From Leucaena leucocephala (taxonomy: Eukaryota; Streptophyta; Magnoliopsida; Fabales; Fabaceae), in assembly GCA_037074615.1 (NCBI GenBank), contig CM073562.1, positions 15,423,001 through 15,487,000 of the forward strand: a DNA stretch of 64,000 bases, in the 5' to 3' direction. The notes beneath the pieces were generated by a model. The model worked only from the letters and a program-made list of their open reading frames with translations. It made no database searches and was not told where the DNA came from. Both the position numbers and the translations under genes were made by a program. Position 1 is the first letter of the stretch. Every line of letters starts with the position of its first letter. This document shows positions 1-13,500 of this stretch, piece after piece.

Positions 1-3000
1 AGTAAGGCTGAAGACGACGAGGTTCCTGACGGGGATTTATCGAAATCCAGAGGATCACTAAGGAGGCGAAGGATTACTCGAAGGCCAGCTCAGCCTCCGG
101 CGACTCTGTTGGAATCGGTCATTATGTTATCAGAAACATTGAGGTTCACCTATTCGGAGACTTTGGGTAAATGGCCCATCGGCGACTTGGCTTTCGGCAT
201 TAATTACTTTATGCGCAAACAGGTGCGTCTGCCAAATCCAATTTATGTTTGGGAAGAGTGCATGATTTTCATTTTTCACTTCAGCTCGCCGTATTCAACA
301 TTGAATATGAAGTTCAATCTTGAATTCTGAGTTTCAAAATTGATTACGTTCTGTGTATGATTTGGGATTTTAACCGGTGTGAGGTTACTTGCAGGGTAAT
401 TTACGAGTTGCAAGTGTATATGCGGGAAGTGATTGTGTTCAACTTAAAGGCTCCGAAATTATATCGGAGTTGCATGATCTCTTGAGGTTGTTGACAATAT
501 GTATGCTTTTCTCAAAGAAACCATTTCCGGTGTTTTTAGAATCTGCCGGATTCTCCTTAGACGATGTCCTTCTACAGAAGCCCAAAGCAGGGGTAAGTTG
601 TTCTTACTGTCTCTTTATTTATCATATTTTCTTGGGATTGGAGAAGAGTAAGCCAGATTCAAAATAAAAGCTTGAACCAGTAATTGCAACTTTACTTGAC
701 ATTTGCAGCTATACAATAACTTGCATCCTACGCCTCATCTATGTCCCTAGATTCATATTCAGTAAAATGAGTTAACATTCATGAAGGGGGTAGCTTTCTT
801 GAGTCTTGTATCAAGATATGTGTTGTATTAGGGGAAGATTTACCTTTAGTTTGGGTGGGAAGAAAATTAGGAAGGAAAGAATACTAAGAAAAAAAAATTC
901 CAAAGAAAGTAGTAAAATCTTTTTACCAGTTTTAGAAGTTTTTCTTCAGTATTATCTCTTTCTATTTTCCTCCTCATTCAAACCAAGCCTAGGCTTCAGT
1001 GGATTAGAAGACCGAAACTATGATCCCAGTTGAATCACGATAAGGTATTCTTAAAAGGATCTGTGTTTTACGTGTCGACAGTAAGACCACCTGTGGCATT
1101 CGAAACAAGGCAACTAAAGTTTTCGGAGCACCAAAACCCAGTCTAATGTTTTCTCCACTTGTCCACATGTAACACGTGGGATCCAACTAAAAAAAGAAAC
1201 TCGTTACAGTATTTTATTAGATAAGGTTAGGTTTAGCTTTTAATACTGTTAGATGTGTCCATGTCAAAAAGTAAACCGTGTGATGACAACAACATAGGCC
1301 TAACTTTTACTTACTGACTAGATATTAAAATATCAGCGAGTGATTCATGTATTTCCTGGTAAATACTGTGCGTTAGAGGGTGGATGTTTGTTTCATATGG
1401 GGTTGCTATTATTGATTTTCTTGACCGTTTTGGGACATTTCTTTTCCCATCTCAGTTGGGTTTCCATTCTTATCCTCAATTTGAAGAGAGAATTGATTTT
1501 GTTGGCATGGAATTTGAATGCAGCTTCTGAGACCTGCTTTCACAATTATACGTGATGCAAAATCAAAATGTTTTCTACTTCTTATCCGGGGTACTCATAG
1601 TATTAAAGACACACTGACGGCTGCAACCGGTGCCGTGGTGCCCTTTCATCATTCAGTTTTAAATGATGGTGGAATTAGCAACTTAGTTTTAGGATATGCA
1701 CACTGTGGTATGGTTGCCGCAGCTCGTTGGATTGCGAAGCTTTGCACTCCAACTCTGCTCAAGGCCATTGGTGAATTTCCTGACTTCAATTTAAAGGTAT
1801 TTTACCTTCGTCCAATTTGTTGTTTTACTCTAGATGCCACATTTTTGTTTTCTTTTCACTTTGTCTTTTGAGTTATTTTATACTTTCTTTACCAAAAAGG
1901 TCTTTTATTTTAATCTTCATTAGATTGTTGGGCATTCCCTTGGTGGTGGCACTGCAGCATTGTTAACATATATTCTGAGAGAACAAAAAGAATTCTCTTC
2001 AGTTTCCTGTGTCACATTTGCCCCAGGTATGTAACTACTAGCCATACTGACATATTTTACATTTAAATTTATCCTGTGTACTTACCAAAAGGACCTTGAT
2101 TGATTTTTGCAGCTGCCTGCATGACATGGGAGTTAGCAGAATCAGGGAAGCACTTTATCACCGCTATTATAAATGGCTCTGACTTGGTGCCTACCTTCTC
2201 TACGTCCTCTGTTGATGATCTTCGTGCAGAGGTGCTTTGACTAAATTTCCCGAAAAACAATGGGAAAATTACTATGAGACCCTAAAAAATGAATGTAATT
2301 ATCAAAAAATTCTACAATAAGTGAACAACATATAATAATAAATTTTGGTACAGGAAATAATATGTCTGATGGCTACTAACTTGTTTTAGAGTTTTTTAGT
2401 GATTATATTTTTTTTTTAGGACCTCAGTGTGATTCTCCTAAAATCGTTTTTCTTCTTAAAATTTGATACTATCTGTTTGAATTTTCCCTGCCCTTACTCC
2501 TGTTGCTTGCCCTTAGGTTACTGCATCATCTTGGTTGAATGATCTGCGGGATCAGGTTCAGCGTACAAAGGTCCTGAATGTTGTCTGCCGCTCTGCAACT
2601 GCACTTGGATCACACATACCTTCAATATCTAGTGCGAAAGCCAGGGTAGCCGGTGCAGGTGCCATTATGCGGCCGGTAACCAGTAGCACTCAGGTAAGCT
2701 TCAAGCTCTGATTTCTTTTTGATATAGGTATTGACCAATGTTAAGTGCATAGTGTTCTGGGATATTTTGTTGGTTCGAGTTCATTCCATTACGCCTAACA
2801 AAGTTCTGTTGATTAGTACTACTGTCCTAGACAAAATGGCAAGTTTTCCATAGTTGATCATTTTGTATAGGAATTAGGAACTCTTCATGCATGGTGTGCG
2901 TGATAGTGAGGTTCTGCTGTTTTTGCAGGTTGTGATGAAGAGTGCACAGAGTGTTGCTGAAGCTGTTGTCAGAACTCGATCATCTTTATCAACGTGGTCT

Positions 3001-3645
3001 TGCATGGCTGCACGCCGCCGAAATGTTGCCTCAGCATCTAACTCCAAAATAGAGAACTTGGCTGGTGATGCTTCTCTAATATCTGAGGTGAGAACTGAAT
3101 CTGTTTTGACTGAAGTGGTGGATAAAGAATATCACTGCTACTCAGGCAGAGGATCGAGCCAAGAGGACACAGATGAAGAGGAGAAACTCATTCCCTGTAA
3201 TCAAGGTGCCACCACTTCCACCGTTGTTGACGACATTACTGAAGGTCAAATGTGGTGTGAGCTGGAGAAGGAGCTTCAGAAGCCAGATAAAGAGGAGGCA
3301 GCTGCAGCTAAAGAGATAACAGAGGAAGAGAATCATCTTGTTGATGCTGCAGAATGCAGCAAACCAAGTACATCGTCCAACAACTCGGATAGCCATCGAT
3401 TTTATCCTCCCGGGAGAATCATGCATATTGTTTCTGTACCTTGTGAGGAGACAGATTCAAACTCAATTTCTGGTGATCCTGTTGAGGAACGCGTCTGTTT
3501 ATATGAAACACACAGAGAGCTGTACAGCAAGCTCAGACTCTCAAAATCAATGATCAATGATCATTATATGCCTATGTACAAGAAGATGATGGAACAGCTA
3601 ATCCGAGAACTCCAGAAAGATAGCACTTGGGACCCCACAATGTAA
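1..3645 (+). CDS. Class 3 lipase, plant DAG-lipase-like (5' end missing)
   Basis: Partial gene with exons <1-222, 395-592, 1524-1796, 1924-2026, 2113-2231, 2517-2693 and 2929-3645. All introns are GT-AG and the frame stays open for at least 602 residues to a TAA at 3643-3645. Exon 4 encodes the nucleophile elbow GHSLGGG of alpha/beta-hydrolase class 3 lipases. Exon 5 has NGSDLVPTFS, which fits the acidic residue of the triad. The last exon has PPGRIMHIVS followed by NDHYMPMY, where the catalytic His is expected. Known relatives are the Arabidopsis mono-/diacylglycerol-lipase-like proteins of the At3g14075/At4g16070 type, which are predicted to hydrolyse acylglycerols. An acidic, low-complexity insert lies between the lipase core and the C-terminal His region, about codons 400-535 of the visible part. 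The start codon and N-terminal lipase_3 region lie left of the window. Family assignment is firm; the substrate is inferred. Confidence 0.88.
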
Positions 3646-5382
3646 AACAAACAAAAAAATCCCTAATGCAAGATAAATATTCAAGTTCACCCTTACAAGT
3701 ATATGAATCTTGATTATTTATAACAGGATAGTGTAAATTTGTCTCGAAATTTTTTTAGGTATAATAATATTGCTATATTCAATTAAAAACTAATTTTCGA
3801 CCGTGGTGTTGATAGTAAATATTTTAACAATTAAAACTAATATTACTCTATTTTAATATTTTTAAAATAATTTTTAACTGGTTAAAAATATTTCGGACAA
3901 CAATGCTCCTTTCAAAGCAAATTAATATATGGAGTTTTCACCCATGATACAAGTCAAAGGGTAAAATTTCAATAAACTGACCAATAAAAAAAATTATATA
4001 TGTGGGTTTCAAACTGTACTTGGTTGATGAATTAAAAATCCCAAATCCATGTAATTAAATTTAAACAATGAAAATAGAGCGGTTAATTATGTTTTTAATT
4101 TTAAAATTAAAAACATAAGGAAGTCATAAGAGGTAAATTCCACATCCGAAATATCAAACTCTCAACACTACCTGTTGGTGCCAATAATCATAATCTATTG
4201 TGAATCCAGTCCGAACCGCGCAGATCCGAAGATAAATGCTTTATCAAACCAAAAATATAAAACTAACAAGCAGTCAGAACCTCCCATAGAATTGTGTGAG
4301 CCTCCCTAGAGAAGAGAGGCTTCCAAAAATTGACGGGCGACCCCACCTGAAGTAGGGCAGGAACCGCTCGTCTTAAAGAGGTGTGTTCTCCATTAAGGTG
4401 TCGGCACGACCCGCCGTCTCTAAACAATCATTGACGAGTCGCCTTTCACCCCTGACAGGACAGGTAAGCGCAAATATTTGCTGTTCCATTATTTATAAGC
4501 AGCTTCGTTCCCTTTCTTTTAAAAATCTCTCGATGTGGGACTTTTTGGGTTTCTCACGACTTCTTGAGAGGGGCGAGGAAGGGAGGAAGCGGCAATCCAT
4601 GAGATTTTGGTACAAGAATTTCAGACACAATAATTTATTCTATCAAGTCATCATCATATAACTACAGAAATTGTTATATATATTCATTGATGTTTAAAGC
4701 TTAAAAGATGAAGTGATTGTCACGCTAGTTAATCACATTTTAACTTTCAATTGTTTTTCCAAAGAATGCTTGAAAATTAAGCATGCGTGATGTTGCTTCT
4801 TGCTTCTTGTGCGAAGCGAAGAGGAAAGTACAATTTTTCTATTTTTTTAATTAATATCGGATTAACAATTTGCTCCTTTTGGAATGAAGACGAGTAAAAG
4901 AGAGCTTCCTCACGTAATAATAAAAGAAAATACTGATATTGATTTTGGCCAAAAATGAAATTATGTAGATGCAAGTGAGCTTTACTCTATAACAGGTAGA
5001 AGTCATAGAAGAACTGCAATCATTTAAGTATCAATAGAAGTGAGCGAAATTAGCTATTTTTAATAAGTAAAAGAAACAGTTTGAGGATCAAAGAAAAATA
5101 AACATGATAAGGCTTGTTTCTGAAAACACATACACTAAAATTATGCGATACATGGGCTTGTTTTCCATTTTCGTTACAGCCACCCTTTCTATTTGCCAAC
5201 TATTATTGAATTATTGTCCATATCTTCATCCTAGGAAATCTGTCACATTGGTACAAGATCCCCTCTTCTCTAGTTTTATTCTGAATTCGTTACCCCACAA
5301 TATGAAATTGACGAAACTAATCATTTTCCAGAAACAGCTAAGCTGAGAGCCTTCACTGGAAATACACGGTGGTTTCTTGCTG
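3646..5382. other. Intergenic, no gene seen; possible transposon remnant near 4.2-4.65 kb
   Basis: AT-rich spacer downstream of the lipase gene. About 4170-4640 is more GC-rich than its surroundings and contains CGATGTGGGAC at about 4531, a short string often met in plant LTRs. I see no paired LTR, primer-binding site or protein-coding trace, so the origin is open. The two neighbouring genes converge here, so both 3' UTRs should lie in this spacer. Confidence 0.4.
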
Positions 5383-7802
5383 TCATCCACCGCCATAACG
5401 GGCTTTTAAAGATTCGGGTGGTTCTTCATCCATAACGCTCGTTCCAACCTTTTCTAAGTACTGACGTATGGTTGTCTTACTGTCTCCAAGGAAGGTATGA
5501 TCCAGAAAATTATTGTAAGCTTCATCGCCAAGGTTTTTTGCTGCCAGCAAACTGCAGTAATTCGTTATGAGCTGATAGATATAACAGCATAAAATACGAA
5601 TGTCACGCAGCAGATAGGCTATAAGCTAATGCATTAGGTACTGCCAACAAAGTGAGGACTAGCAAAATAATTCTAGCGAATTAATCTATTTGCTCGCAAT
5701 TTAAACCCTAAAAAACATTATTCAAATCCTATGTTTTAGATCATTTAGGATTTAGCGGGTGAATTTCATGTGTTCAAGCAATGAAAAGAATACATTAACA
5801 GTCTCCTATGATTCCCTGACATAAAAAACTTACGTGTCTATAGCATTTCAATATCAATTTCAGTTTTTCTCATCCATGGATAATTTATACAACCTTCTGA
5901 AGCAACAACTAAAAGTAATGAACAGAGAACTTACCAGTGTCGAAGATAAACACGGCAGGGTAGAACATCATGTCGCCAAATCTTGTGGATCTTGTACTCT
6001 CCATATTGTTGAAAATAGACTTCCTTGCTCTCTGCATGAAATTGGCTCAGGTATATATCCAGTCACAGAAATGGCAAAAGGAGAAAAATAGACCTAGAAA
6101 ATGATGTAAGATGCCAAAAAATTGGGATATCTAAGCTCTCATCCAATCTTCTAAGTGTTGCAAACGGTATGACAAAGTGTAAACTATAGTGGAGCCATAC
6201 CAACATTTTCCCAGTCATAGAAAAGGAATAAGAGATTTACTTTTTAAAGTTAAAAAGCATTGGCAGACCAGCTTCAATTTACAAACGATGGACTAGGAAG
6301 GCGAAAGAAATCAGCATTACATCAATATATTCCTAAAACTTTAAAGCCATCAAATTACTTCATCACATGGATATTAATAGAGCCAGAAATATAAACTAGG
6401 AACTGTTCAAATATGCACAGGGTCATTCTCGGGTTGCCTAGTAGTCATGTAGTTGTAGAGCGGTATGGGAAGCATTAACATATCATTATGAATGCTTGCC
6501 TCAGATAAATTTGTGGAGAGCTAATCTCACTCTTACAGAAGTACATGATGTTGGTCAGACACATATCATTCAATATGGTGGCAATTTCAACGAATGACAA
6601 TTAGCAAAAGCCGTACTAGAGACAATAGGCTACTTCTTTTCGTTGCATTTCCATAATTACCTTTGAATCTAAATTTGAAAAATTCCTCATCGGTGGAAGA
6701 AGAACAAAGGACCTGCATTGGTGATACACAAACTACCATAAATCCAGTAGCAAGTAATCTTGTAAATAAACTGAAAGAACATAGAGATTGCGGCAAGGTA
6801 AAATTTGAAAAGCATACTGATTCATTGGGAAATGGCTTCCCGTCCAGCGTTTCGGGGACGACCTATACCAGAGAAAAGCAACATTGGGTTATACTTGAAC
6901 CAAGTTCCAAATCCGTTTGATCATCAATAAGAACAAAACAGCAACTCACAGCTAAAAAGCGATATACGCGCTCCCTTCGAATAAAAGCTGGAATCTGACT
7001 CCGAAAGGACGTAAAAGGTTAAATTTCATTCATAATGATAAATGAATTCCTCCTAAACCTTAAAAAAAAGGACTGAGTTGAGGTATATTCAATTGTTCAT
7101 AAACAAAGACCACCCTCACTGAAAATTCAAAGAGCGTGAGCTAATACCTCTGATTTCTTGATCTCAAAAACACTGACGATGATGATTTCATCTTCACAAG
7201 GCTCTACAGAGAGGCTAGCAATCTCCTGAAAGCCATGAATCAAACAACAATAAATCAAGCTAAAATTACGTTTTCTAGTAAACCGGTAAATAAAACGAGC
7301 ATTTTCAACAAAGTACTGATAAGAACACACAGCTCCTTTTAGTAAACTAAACATTTTATGATTTTAACTCCAAGTTCCCAAGAACTAAATTCATCATAAT
7401 GTAAATTAGTTACAGCAGAGCAGTCTATCCAACTAAAAGCTAGTAACTAAAAAAGAAAAACCTCAGTTTCCATGTTGGCAATGCCGTGAACGAAGAAGAA
7501 GCCTCCCACCACCGTGAAGACACGCCGGAAGCCGGTCAACCTGGCGATTCTGAAGTTAACGAGGTCCGGAAACGTGCTCCTCGCACTTTTCTCTAACCAC
7601 ATCACATTACGATTGACAACACATTAAACACATAAACAGAATGGAAGGCTTTGATAGCAAGTACAGAACAAAGTCAAAACGCACCAGAAAGGAGCGAACC
7701 GAAGCCACAAATCGAGATATAGCCGTCTTGGGAGACGATCGCTTCAAAATCGGACTCATTGTTGAGAACCTTCACGTTGTCATGCCGGTGACCGGAGGCC
7801 AT
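5383..7802 (-). CDS. Gamma-glutamylcyclotransferase-like (GGCT/ChaC-type) protein
   Basis: Eight exons on the minus strand: 7802-7685, 7592-7462, 7225-7148, 6994-6950, 6862-6818, 6712-6661, 6031-5935 and 5551-5383. Together they total 735 nt, giving 244 residues and a TGA at 5385-5383. Every junction is GT-AG and the phases close exactly. The protein starts MASGHRHDNV. At residues 33-37 it has GFGSL, the substrate-binding loop typical of the GGCT fold. It continues with a well-conserved plant block (SLSVEPCE, VFEIKKSE, VVPETLDGKPF, STDEEFF, IWRHDVLPCRVYLRHC, FLDHTFLGDSKTTI). GGCT enzymes release 5-oxoproline from gamma-glutamyl substrates in glutathione turnover. Whether this subfamily is catalytic is not something I can show. 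Two consecutive 45-nt exons are notably small. The acceptor glutamate of GGCT/ChaC was not placed with certainty. Confidence 0.88.
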
Positions 7803-9855
7803 GATGATTAACGAGGGTCGTCGAAAATCGGAATCAGGAGCGTTCGCGGCACTCGCAAATGGAGCGAGCGAGTAATCAAGACCCTTACCTTACAATTGGG
7901 TTTCACAGGATTCGCTTCAGGCCTTGCTTAGTTTAGATTAATTTAAAAAAAATAAAAAAAATATAAAAAAGATTAATTAATAATATATTTTATTTAATTT
8001 AAAAAGAGGGAGAAAGAGAAGAAAATGAAATTAATTAAAAATTAATAAATATACCTTTATTTTTTTATTTAAATTTATTTATTTTTTATTTATAATATTT
8101 ATATTAAAATTATTATTTTTTAATTTATAAATCTTAAATTTTTTTATCTCATTTATATATATAATAAAATTAAAAAAATTAAAAAAATATGATAAAATTT
8201 TAATATTATTTCTTATTAATTATATAATTATTATATATTTTAATATAATATATAAATAATTTATTATGTTTATTAAATTTTAACAATTAAAAAAAATTAG
8301 ATATGAGAAAAATAAAAAAAAAAGATTTAAATGTACAATTGGAATATTAAATAAACATCAAGGATAATTTAGTCATAAAAGTGGAAAATTTTCTCCCCCT
8401 TCCAAAAACTCCTATTTTTAGAGGGAAGGAGAGGGAGGGGACCACAAAAAGATAAAAAATCTCCCTTCCTCTTTAAAACTCTCTAACCAAATAAATCCTA
8501 AATAAAAGATGCATCCACATTGATCACCGCGCTGATCTAGATGTAGTTACCCATAGATTCAAAATAATATTTTCTTAATAAATTTTATAAGTTCAATTAG
8601 TAAATAAAGCTAGTTTACTTTTATAAATATAACTTATTAAATATTTCAGTTTAATTTGTAAATATAAATTTTAAAGATTGGAGGAGTAATTAATGTTACC
8701 ATGGTCATATGGTCTCCTGCCCTATGTGAAGAGTAAAAGGTGAAAATTCATTTGATCAAATTCTCGACTTCCAATCAGGCCAATTATTCGTACTCTTTTA
8801 TACTTTTTTTTTATAATTAATATAAGATATATTTAATTAATTTAATTAAATTAAAAAATTAGTTAATATAATTTTTTTAAAATATTCTAATTATCTTCTT
8901 TAACTCTATCATTTTTCTCTTATTTAATTATTGATAGGAGATTAAAATTAATTTTTTAATTAAATCTTATCTTAAAGATTAAAAAAATAATTGTTATTTT
9001 ATTAAAAAAATCACAATATAAAAATAATTATTGTAGATAAAACGTGCACGTTGAAGATAACTATTACTCAAATTATATAATAAAATCAATAATCTTGTAA
9101 CTTCTTGAAATATAAATATTTGCGTAAATGAGAAGTTATCAATTGGGTTCACATAGGTCATCTCCCCTTTAAAAAAAAAGATTGTATGGCAAATCATGCT
9201 GTTTCTTTTTTAAAGGATTATATGGCAAAAAAAAAAAAAGATTTCAGCATTTTTTGGTATACATTTCAGCATGCCTTGTTGTTATTTTTTCAATCTAATT
9301 CATTGGAACTTTACCCTAATTATATCTAGATTTGACCTGTATCGCGCATCTAGTTATAGTGGGTGAACCTCTTAACAGGGATTTTCTACATACTCTAAGG
9401 TTCGAATTCAAGACCTCGTTTAAGCGATATCAAATTATTTACTATTTATACCAATTCAATGTATTGTTTTGATTGACATTAAGCGTACCTATATATATGT
9501 ACACACACATAGCCCACTGAATGATGATTCGAGAGGGTGTCCCTTTCAGGGCTTTGCGGTGTGTAAAAGGTTCTGGACCTTTTATAGCAGAGAAAAATAA
9601 GAATGTAATGAAGAAAAGCATGACAGTAAATCAGTGTTTTTATTGAGCAATGAATTCTGTACAACTAGCTCTTATATTGACCTCTACAAAGAAACCAAAA
9701 CAAGAATCTATCTAGAGCCCTCTCATCTCGCTCTTGCAGAATTTTAATAAAAAGAAATTCTGCAAACAATAAATTAAAAATTCCCTGTGATAAAAAAAAA
9801 TGCCTGATGTGCTATACTTAAGCCAATCATATTTTAATGGAAAACCTGAGTAACA
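7803..9855. other. Intergenic, very AT-rich; no gene
   Basis: The first part is the putative promoter and 5' UTR of the cyclotransferase-like gene. From about 7930 to 9230 the sequence is almost pure A/T with no coding signal. A copy of an AT-rich repeat lies at 8811-8975 (see separate entry). Around 9350-9470 the string GGTTCGAATTC at about 9400 matches a pol III B-box, which suggests a decayed tRNA-derived SINE. I could not define its ends. Confidence 0.45.
8811..8975. repeat. AT-rich dispersed repeat, copy 1 of 3
   Basis: This segment shares an ordered series of words with 18515-18745 and 33625-33785: a TTTAATTAATTTAATTAAA-like start, then AATATAA, a T-run, a CTTCTTT/CATTCT block and a terminal TTAATTTTTTAATTAAAT. 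The shared order is more than base composition alone would predict. Low complexity makes the alignment uncertain and no terminal repeats were found. Confidence 0.35.
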
Positions 9856-10379
9856 TTATTTACTTTCATAAAAAGCAGGTCTTAGATTTTCTTGACACAT
9901 GAACTCCAAGGGAAAGGAGACAAGATGACCTTTCACTGATGCCAATCTTTCCAAATGGTCAGTTTTCTTGATACCTCCATCATGATAGGATTCTAAATTT
10001 TCTGGGGCTATTCCGAAATCAATCGTAGTATGCCCAATTCTTTCTTTCAGGAAAGCAAGTCTACACAATAACAGGATTTACGAAGCAGGACGAGAAATTA
10101 GATGAGATTAAGAGCCACCCAAAACAGGAAGAAGGAAGAAAATGATCCTTGTTATACCTGGTGCGTATCAGATCATTAGGTAGGCAAGAAAAGACATCCT
10201 GATAAATTGCAGCATTTGTCTGCAAGATGTGTCCAAATACAATTATCAGCATGTCTGTCATGAAATAACAGTCAGGATAACATCCAAGACATTTTATTAT
10301 TATCTCTGTCATCAACAAAATGCCCAAATAGTAGAAAATATATGGGAACATGTTTTATTTAAGAAGAAGATTAGATGAA

Positions 10380-10539
10380 GAATTATCCTCATCAGACTAG
10401 AAATTTGGGGGGGGGGGGTGAAGAAAAAAAATCAAAATACTTGAAGAGGCCACATCAGCCACCATAAACTTCAAGTATTTTGATTTGTTTTTTCTTTTTC
10501 TTTTTCTTTTTTCAAATTCTAGTCTGATGAGGATAATTC
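10380..10539. repeat. Inverted repeat with ~70-bp arms and a G12 tract
   Basis: The left arm 10380-10446 starts GAATTATCCTCATCAGACTAG. The right arm 10469-10539 is its near reverse complement and ends CTAGTCTGATGAGGATAATTC. The spacer 10447-10468 is about 22 bp. A run of twelve G (10407-10418) sits in the left arm, and the corresponding place in the right arm is a pyrimidine tract without the matching C-run. The word TATGGGAACAT occurs just outside each end (about 10341 and 10542). It lies in an intron of the PLD zeta relic. Confidence 0.8.
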
Positions 10540-13500
10540 TATATGGGAACATAATCAGTAAGGCACATTTCTCAAACAAGAGGAAGTTCAAATTTTTAAA
10601 TTTTAGTTGTGTTTAATGAATTCTAAATTTCTTTTAATTTTTTATTTATTTTCTGAAAAAAATAAAATTGAAAGCCTGGGTGGTATCAAGTACCAAAGTT
10701 AATATAAAATTCATTATAGAACTCTTCTATGTTTTTTAATCCTCTCTAACAATTTCTGGACTTCAAAGTTAAGCCCTGGCGTTGAAAAGTTCAAGGATGT
10801 TGTCATAAATATTCAACACAGTTACAGTTACAAGTAGTAAGACATATTAACATTATACCTTTGCTGTTGCCATCCAAATAAACAGTTGACTCAGCAGTTG
10901 GGTCCATTATCCGATTGATCTGAGGAATAAGAAATAAACAGTCATTACAGAACAACAACATAGAACAGCTATTCTCTTAGAAGGATTGAAATGCACCAAC
11001 CTCCCCTGCTTGCAGACCTAAGTGTTCAGACCATAATGACAACCGCAAAGTTAGAGAGAATTTTTCTGCTTTCCATGATTTTCCACCCATAAACGAACCA
11101 ATCAATTCTCTGTCTTCTATAATTACACCGATCTGAAATTCACAGAAGAGACAAAGAAAGGGATGAGAGGGGTGCAACAATTATGCATTAGTTAACTATA
11201 GATTTTTTCCCTGCCAAAAATTAACAATAGAACCGTAGAACATTCCAAAACGAAGCATGTAGCAATGAACAGGTCAATCAGTATTTTAAATTTTTTGGGT
11301 GATAACGATGTTGGCAGCAGGAAAGACATTTGAGACCACCACAGATTGAGAGGTTCAGATGCAAGTTTTAGTTATTCTAACATTACTTGTAATATTCCAT
11401 ATTTCAGGTCCAATAGATCATCTGGAGAAAGAAATTCCAAGATATTCACGGAAAACCAAATAATAAAAGTGCATGCTTTACTCCAGATCTTCCCGAAAAA
11501 AGTATTTCCTTTCGGAGTTCAAAAAATGTAGAACAAGTGTTTGATGGAATATGGAACATCTGGCACATTTCCACTAAAAAAAGGTTAATAAATAATTACA
11601 GAATGTAAAGAAGGGGTCCCTCAGAATCTATGGAGCCAAGTAAACTCCTATCATTAATATTAGCAGATCCAATCAATGTTGTACAGTCATCAACAATCAT
11701 GATTTTACTGTGAACATACACCTGCAGTACGCCTCAATGATTAACTTCACAGGATCAATTTACTTAAGATTAAGAATAAGGTGTATTAAATGCAATAGAA
11801 TACCTGGCTGGTTGCCACAGGACCACTATCAAAGAGTCTACCATAAGCCCTAAGGCCATAGAAAGAGATGTAATCATGTATTTTTTAACCAAGAAATTCT
11901 AATAGATTATGTAATATAGAAATTCTAATAGAAATTTTGTCCTCTGCATATGGTTCGATACTGCCAATGCATTATTGCTCTGACAGATGCTGCACCGCTA
12001 TCATCCGGTCCTCCCTACATGATTAGGAAGTAAGTTCAACATCCATGGAAGAAAATATAGTATTGTTGAAACAGTCACAAAAAAAAAAGAGTAAATAATT
12101 AGAACCTGGAAGCCAGGAAGGAGCGGTATGACAATTATAACCCTAAAAATTTTTTTGTCATGGTGAGCTAGCATAATCCGTCAATATAAAGCTTCCAAAA
12201 CACGATTTTGTATCATCTCATCTCCTGAAAGACCTGAGATAAAAAATTGATTCTGGAGCAAGTTGCCAAGGATGAAATAGAAAATCCAGAACAAGGTTTA
12301 GAATGAAGATCAAGCATAAAATGTAGGATGATAAGCAAGGAAATCATTATACCTCAATGTAGATGAAGTGTTCTGCTTTCTAAATAAGAGAGCAATAAGC
12401 ATTGTGGATGCTCTCTTCTGTTTGGCTAGTTCCAGCAGACCATTGACTAACACTCCGAATAACCTAAGGAACAATTAAAGGATATTTTGAATAGTAGAAA
12501 TAGTCCAAAATAAACAAAAATAAGTACCTGTATCTGTATCACTGACCTACTATGGTATTTCAGAATACATGTTGCACAAAAATTGACAAATGCCAGGAGA
12601 TTCGAGATGTTTTTCTTCTCTAAATAAATGATGTAGAATGATGAAAATAGCTTTTATCACCTTTTAAATATATGAAGCTCTTGTTCAGATTATATAAATA
12701 TACCACAGAAAAGGATATATGCAGAGTCATTGACATATCTAAGTTCGAGAATAATGACACTTGGACAGAAAGAGAGGTACTCGACAACGGCAGGAAACAT
12801 GAGGACCAACTTGGCCAGATTCATCTACAAAACTTCCTTGGTCACCCCGTTCTTGTGTCTCCCACCATTCTGGACCTGAATTATGCACACCAATGTGAGC
12901 TACTCTATCCATAGGCATCTTCCCAAGATGATCCAGAGTCAGCTGCTGACCCCTGGTTGGCTGATCAAGGTGATGCAAAAAGGAACTTAACTCAGTTAAT
13001 GAAGTGTCTCCTACAGGAGCATCAATCCCACCAGAGTCCTCAGGTGAAAGTAAAGGAACATCTTGGGATGAGGAAAAAGAATCTTCCCTCTTCATGCCCA
13101 TATGATAGTCAGTATTCTTGCTCAATCTCCATCTGTCTGTTTCTTCCCAAGTAGTGTGGGATAACCATATGATGCTGAGGCATAAGTAATGGAATTGCTT
13201 GCTCATTTGGAGCTTTGTTCCTCTGATGGGGGAAACAAGAACTGCATTATATCTCTTCGGAATTTATAACTAGAATGCTTTTAAGTCGTGATGAGATCGT
13301 TGACAAAGTCTTACCTTGCTGAACAAAATGCCTAGCAATGTCACGACAAGGTGGTCCCCAAAGGGCACAGTGAACATCATACCATGGCATTCAAGGATAT
13401 TTTACACGGTCCAATTCATCTTTCATTGCATCTTCCCATGAATTGGGCTCAGATTCTCTTGTAAAATTGAACAGGAAATAATTAATTATATCCAACCAAG

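Noticed and set aside
4170..4660. Possible LTR or TRIM element
   Set aside because: CGATGTGGGAC and the higher GC content are suggestive, but no paired LTR, primer-binding site, polypurine tract or target duplication could be found. It is kept only as a note in the spacer entry.
9480..9850. Possible LTR end or SINE remnant
   Set aside because: There is a B-box-like string near 9400 and mixed composition here, but no second copy and no defined ends in the window.
12672..13206. Possible small genes on both strands
   Set aside because: The minus-strand reading is a PLD zeta exon (QHHMVIP frame, SSSQDVPLLSPED, GQVGPHVSCRC) with a frameshift. The plus-strand readings are its shadows.
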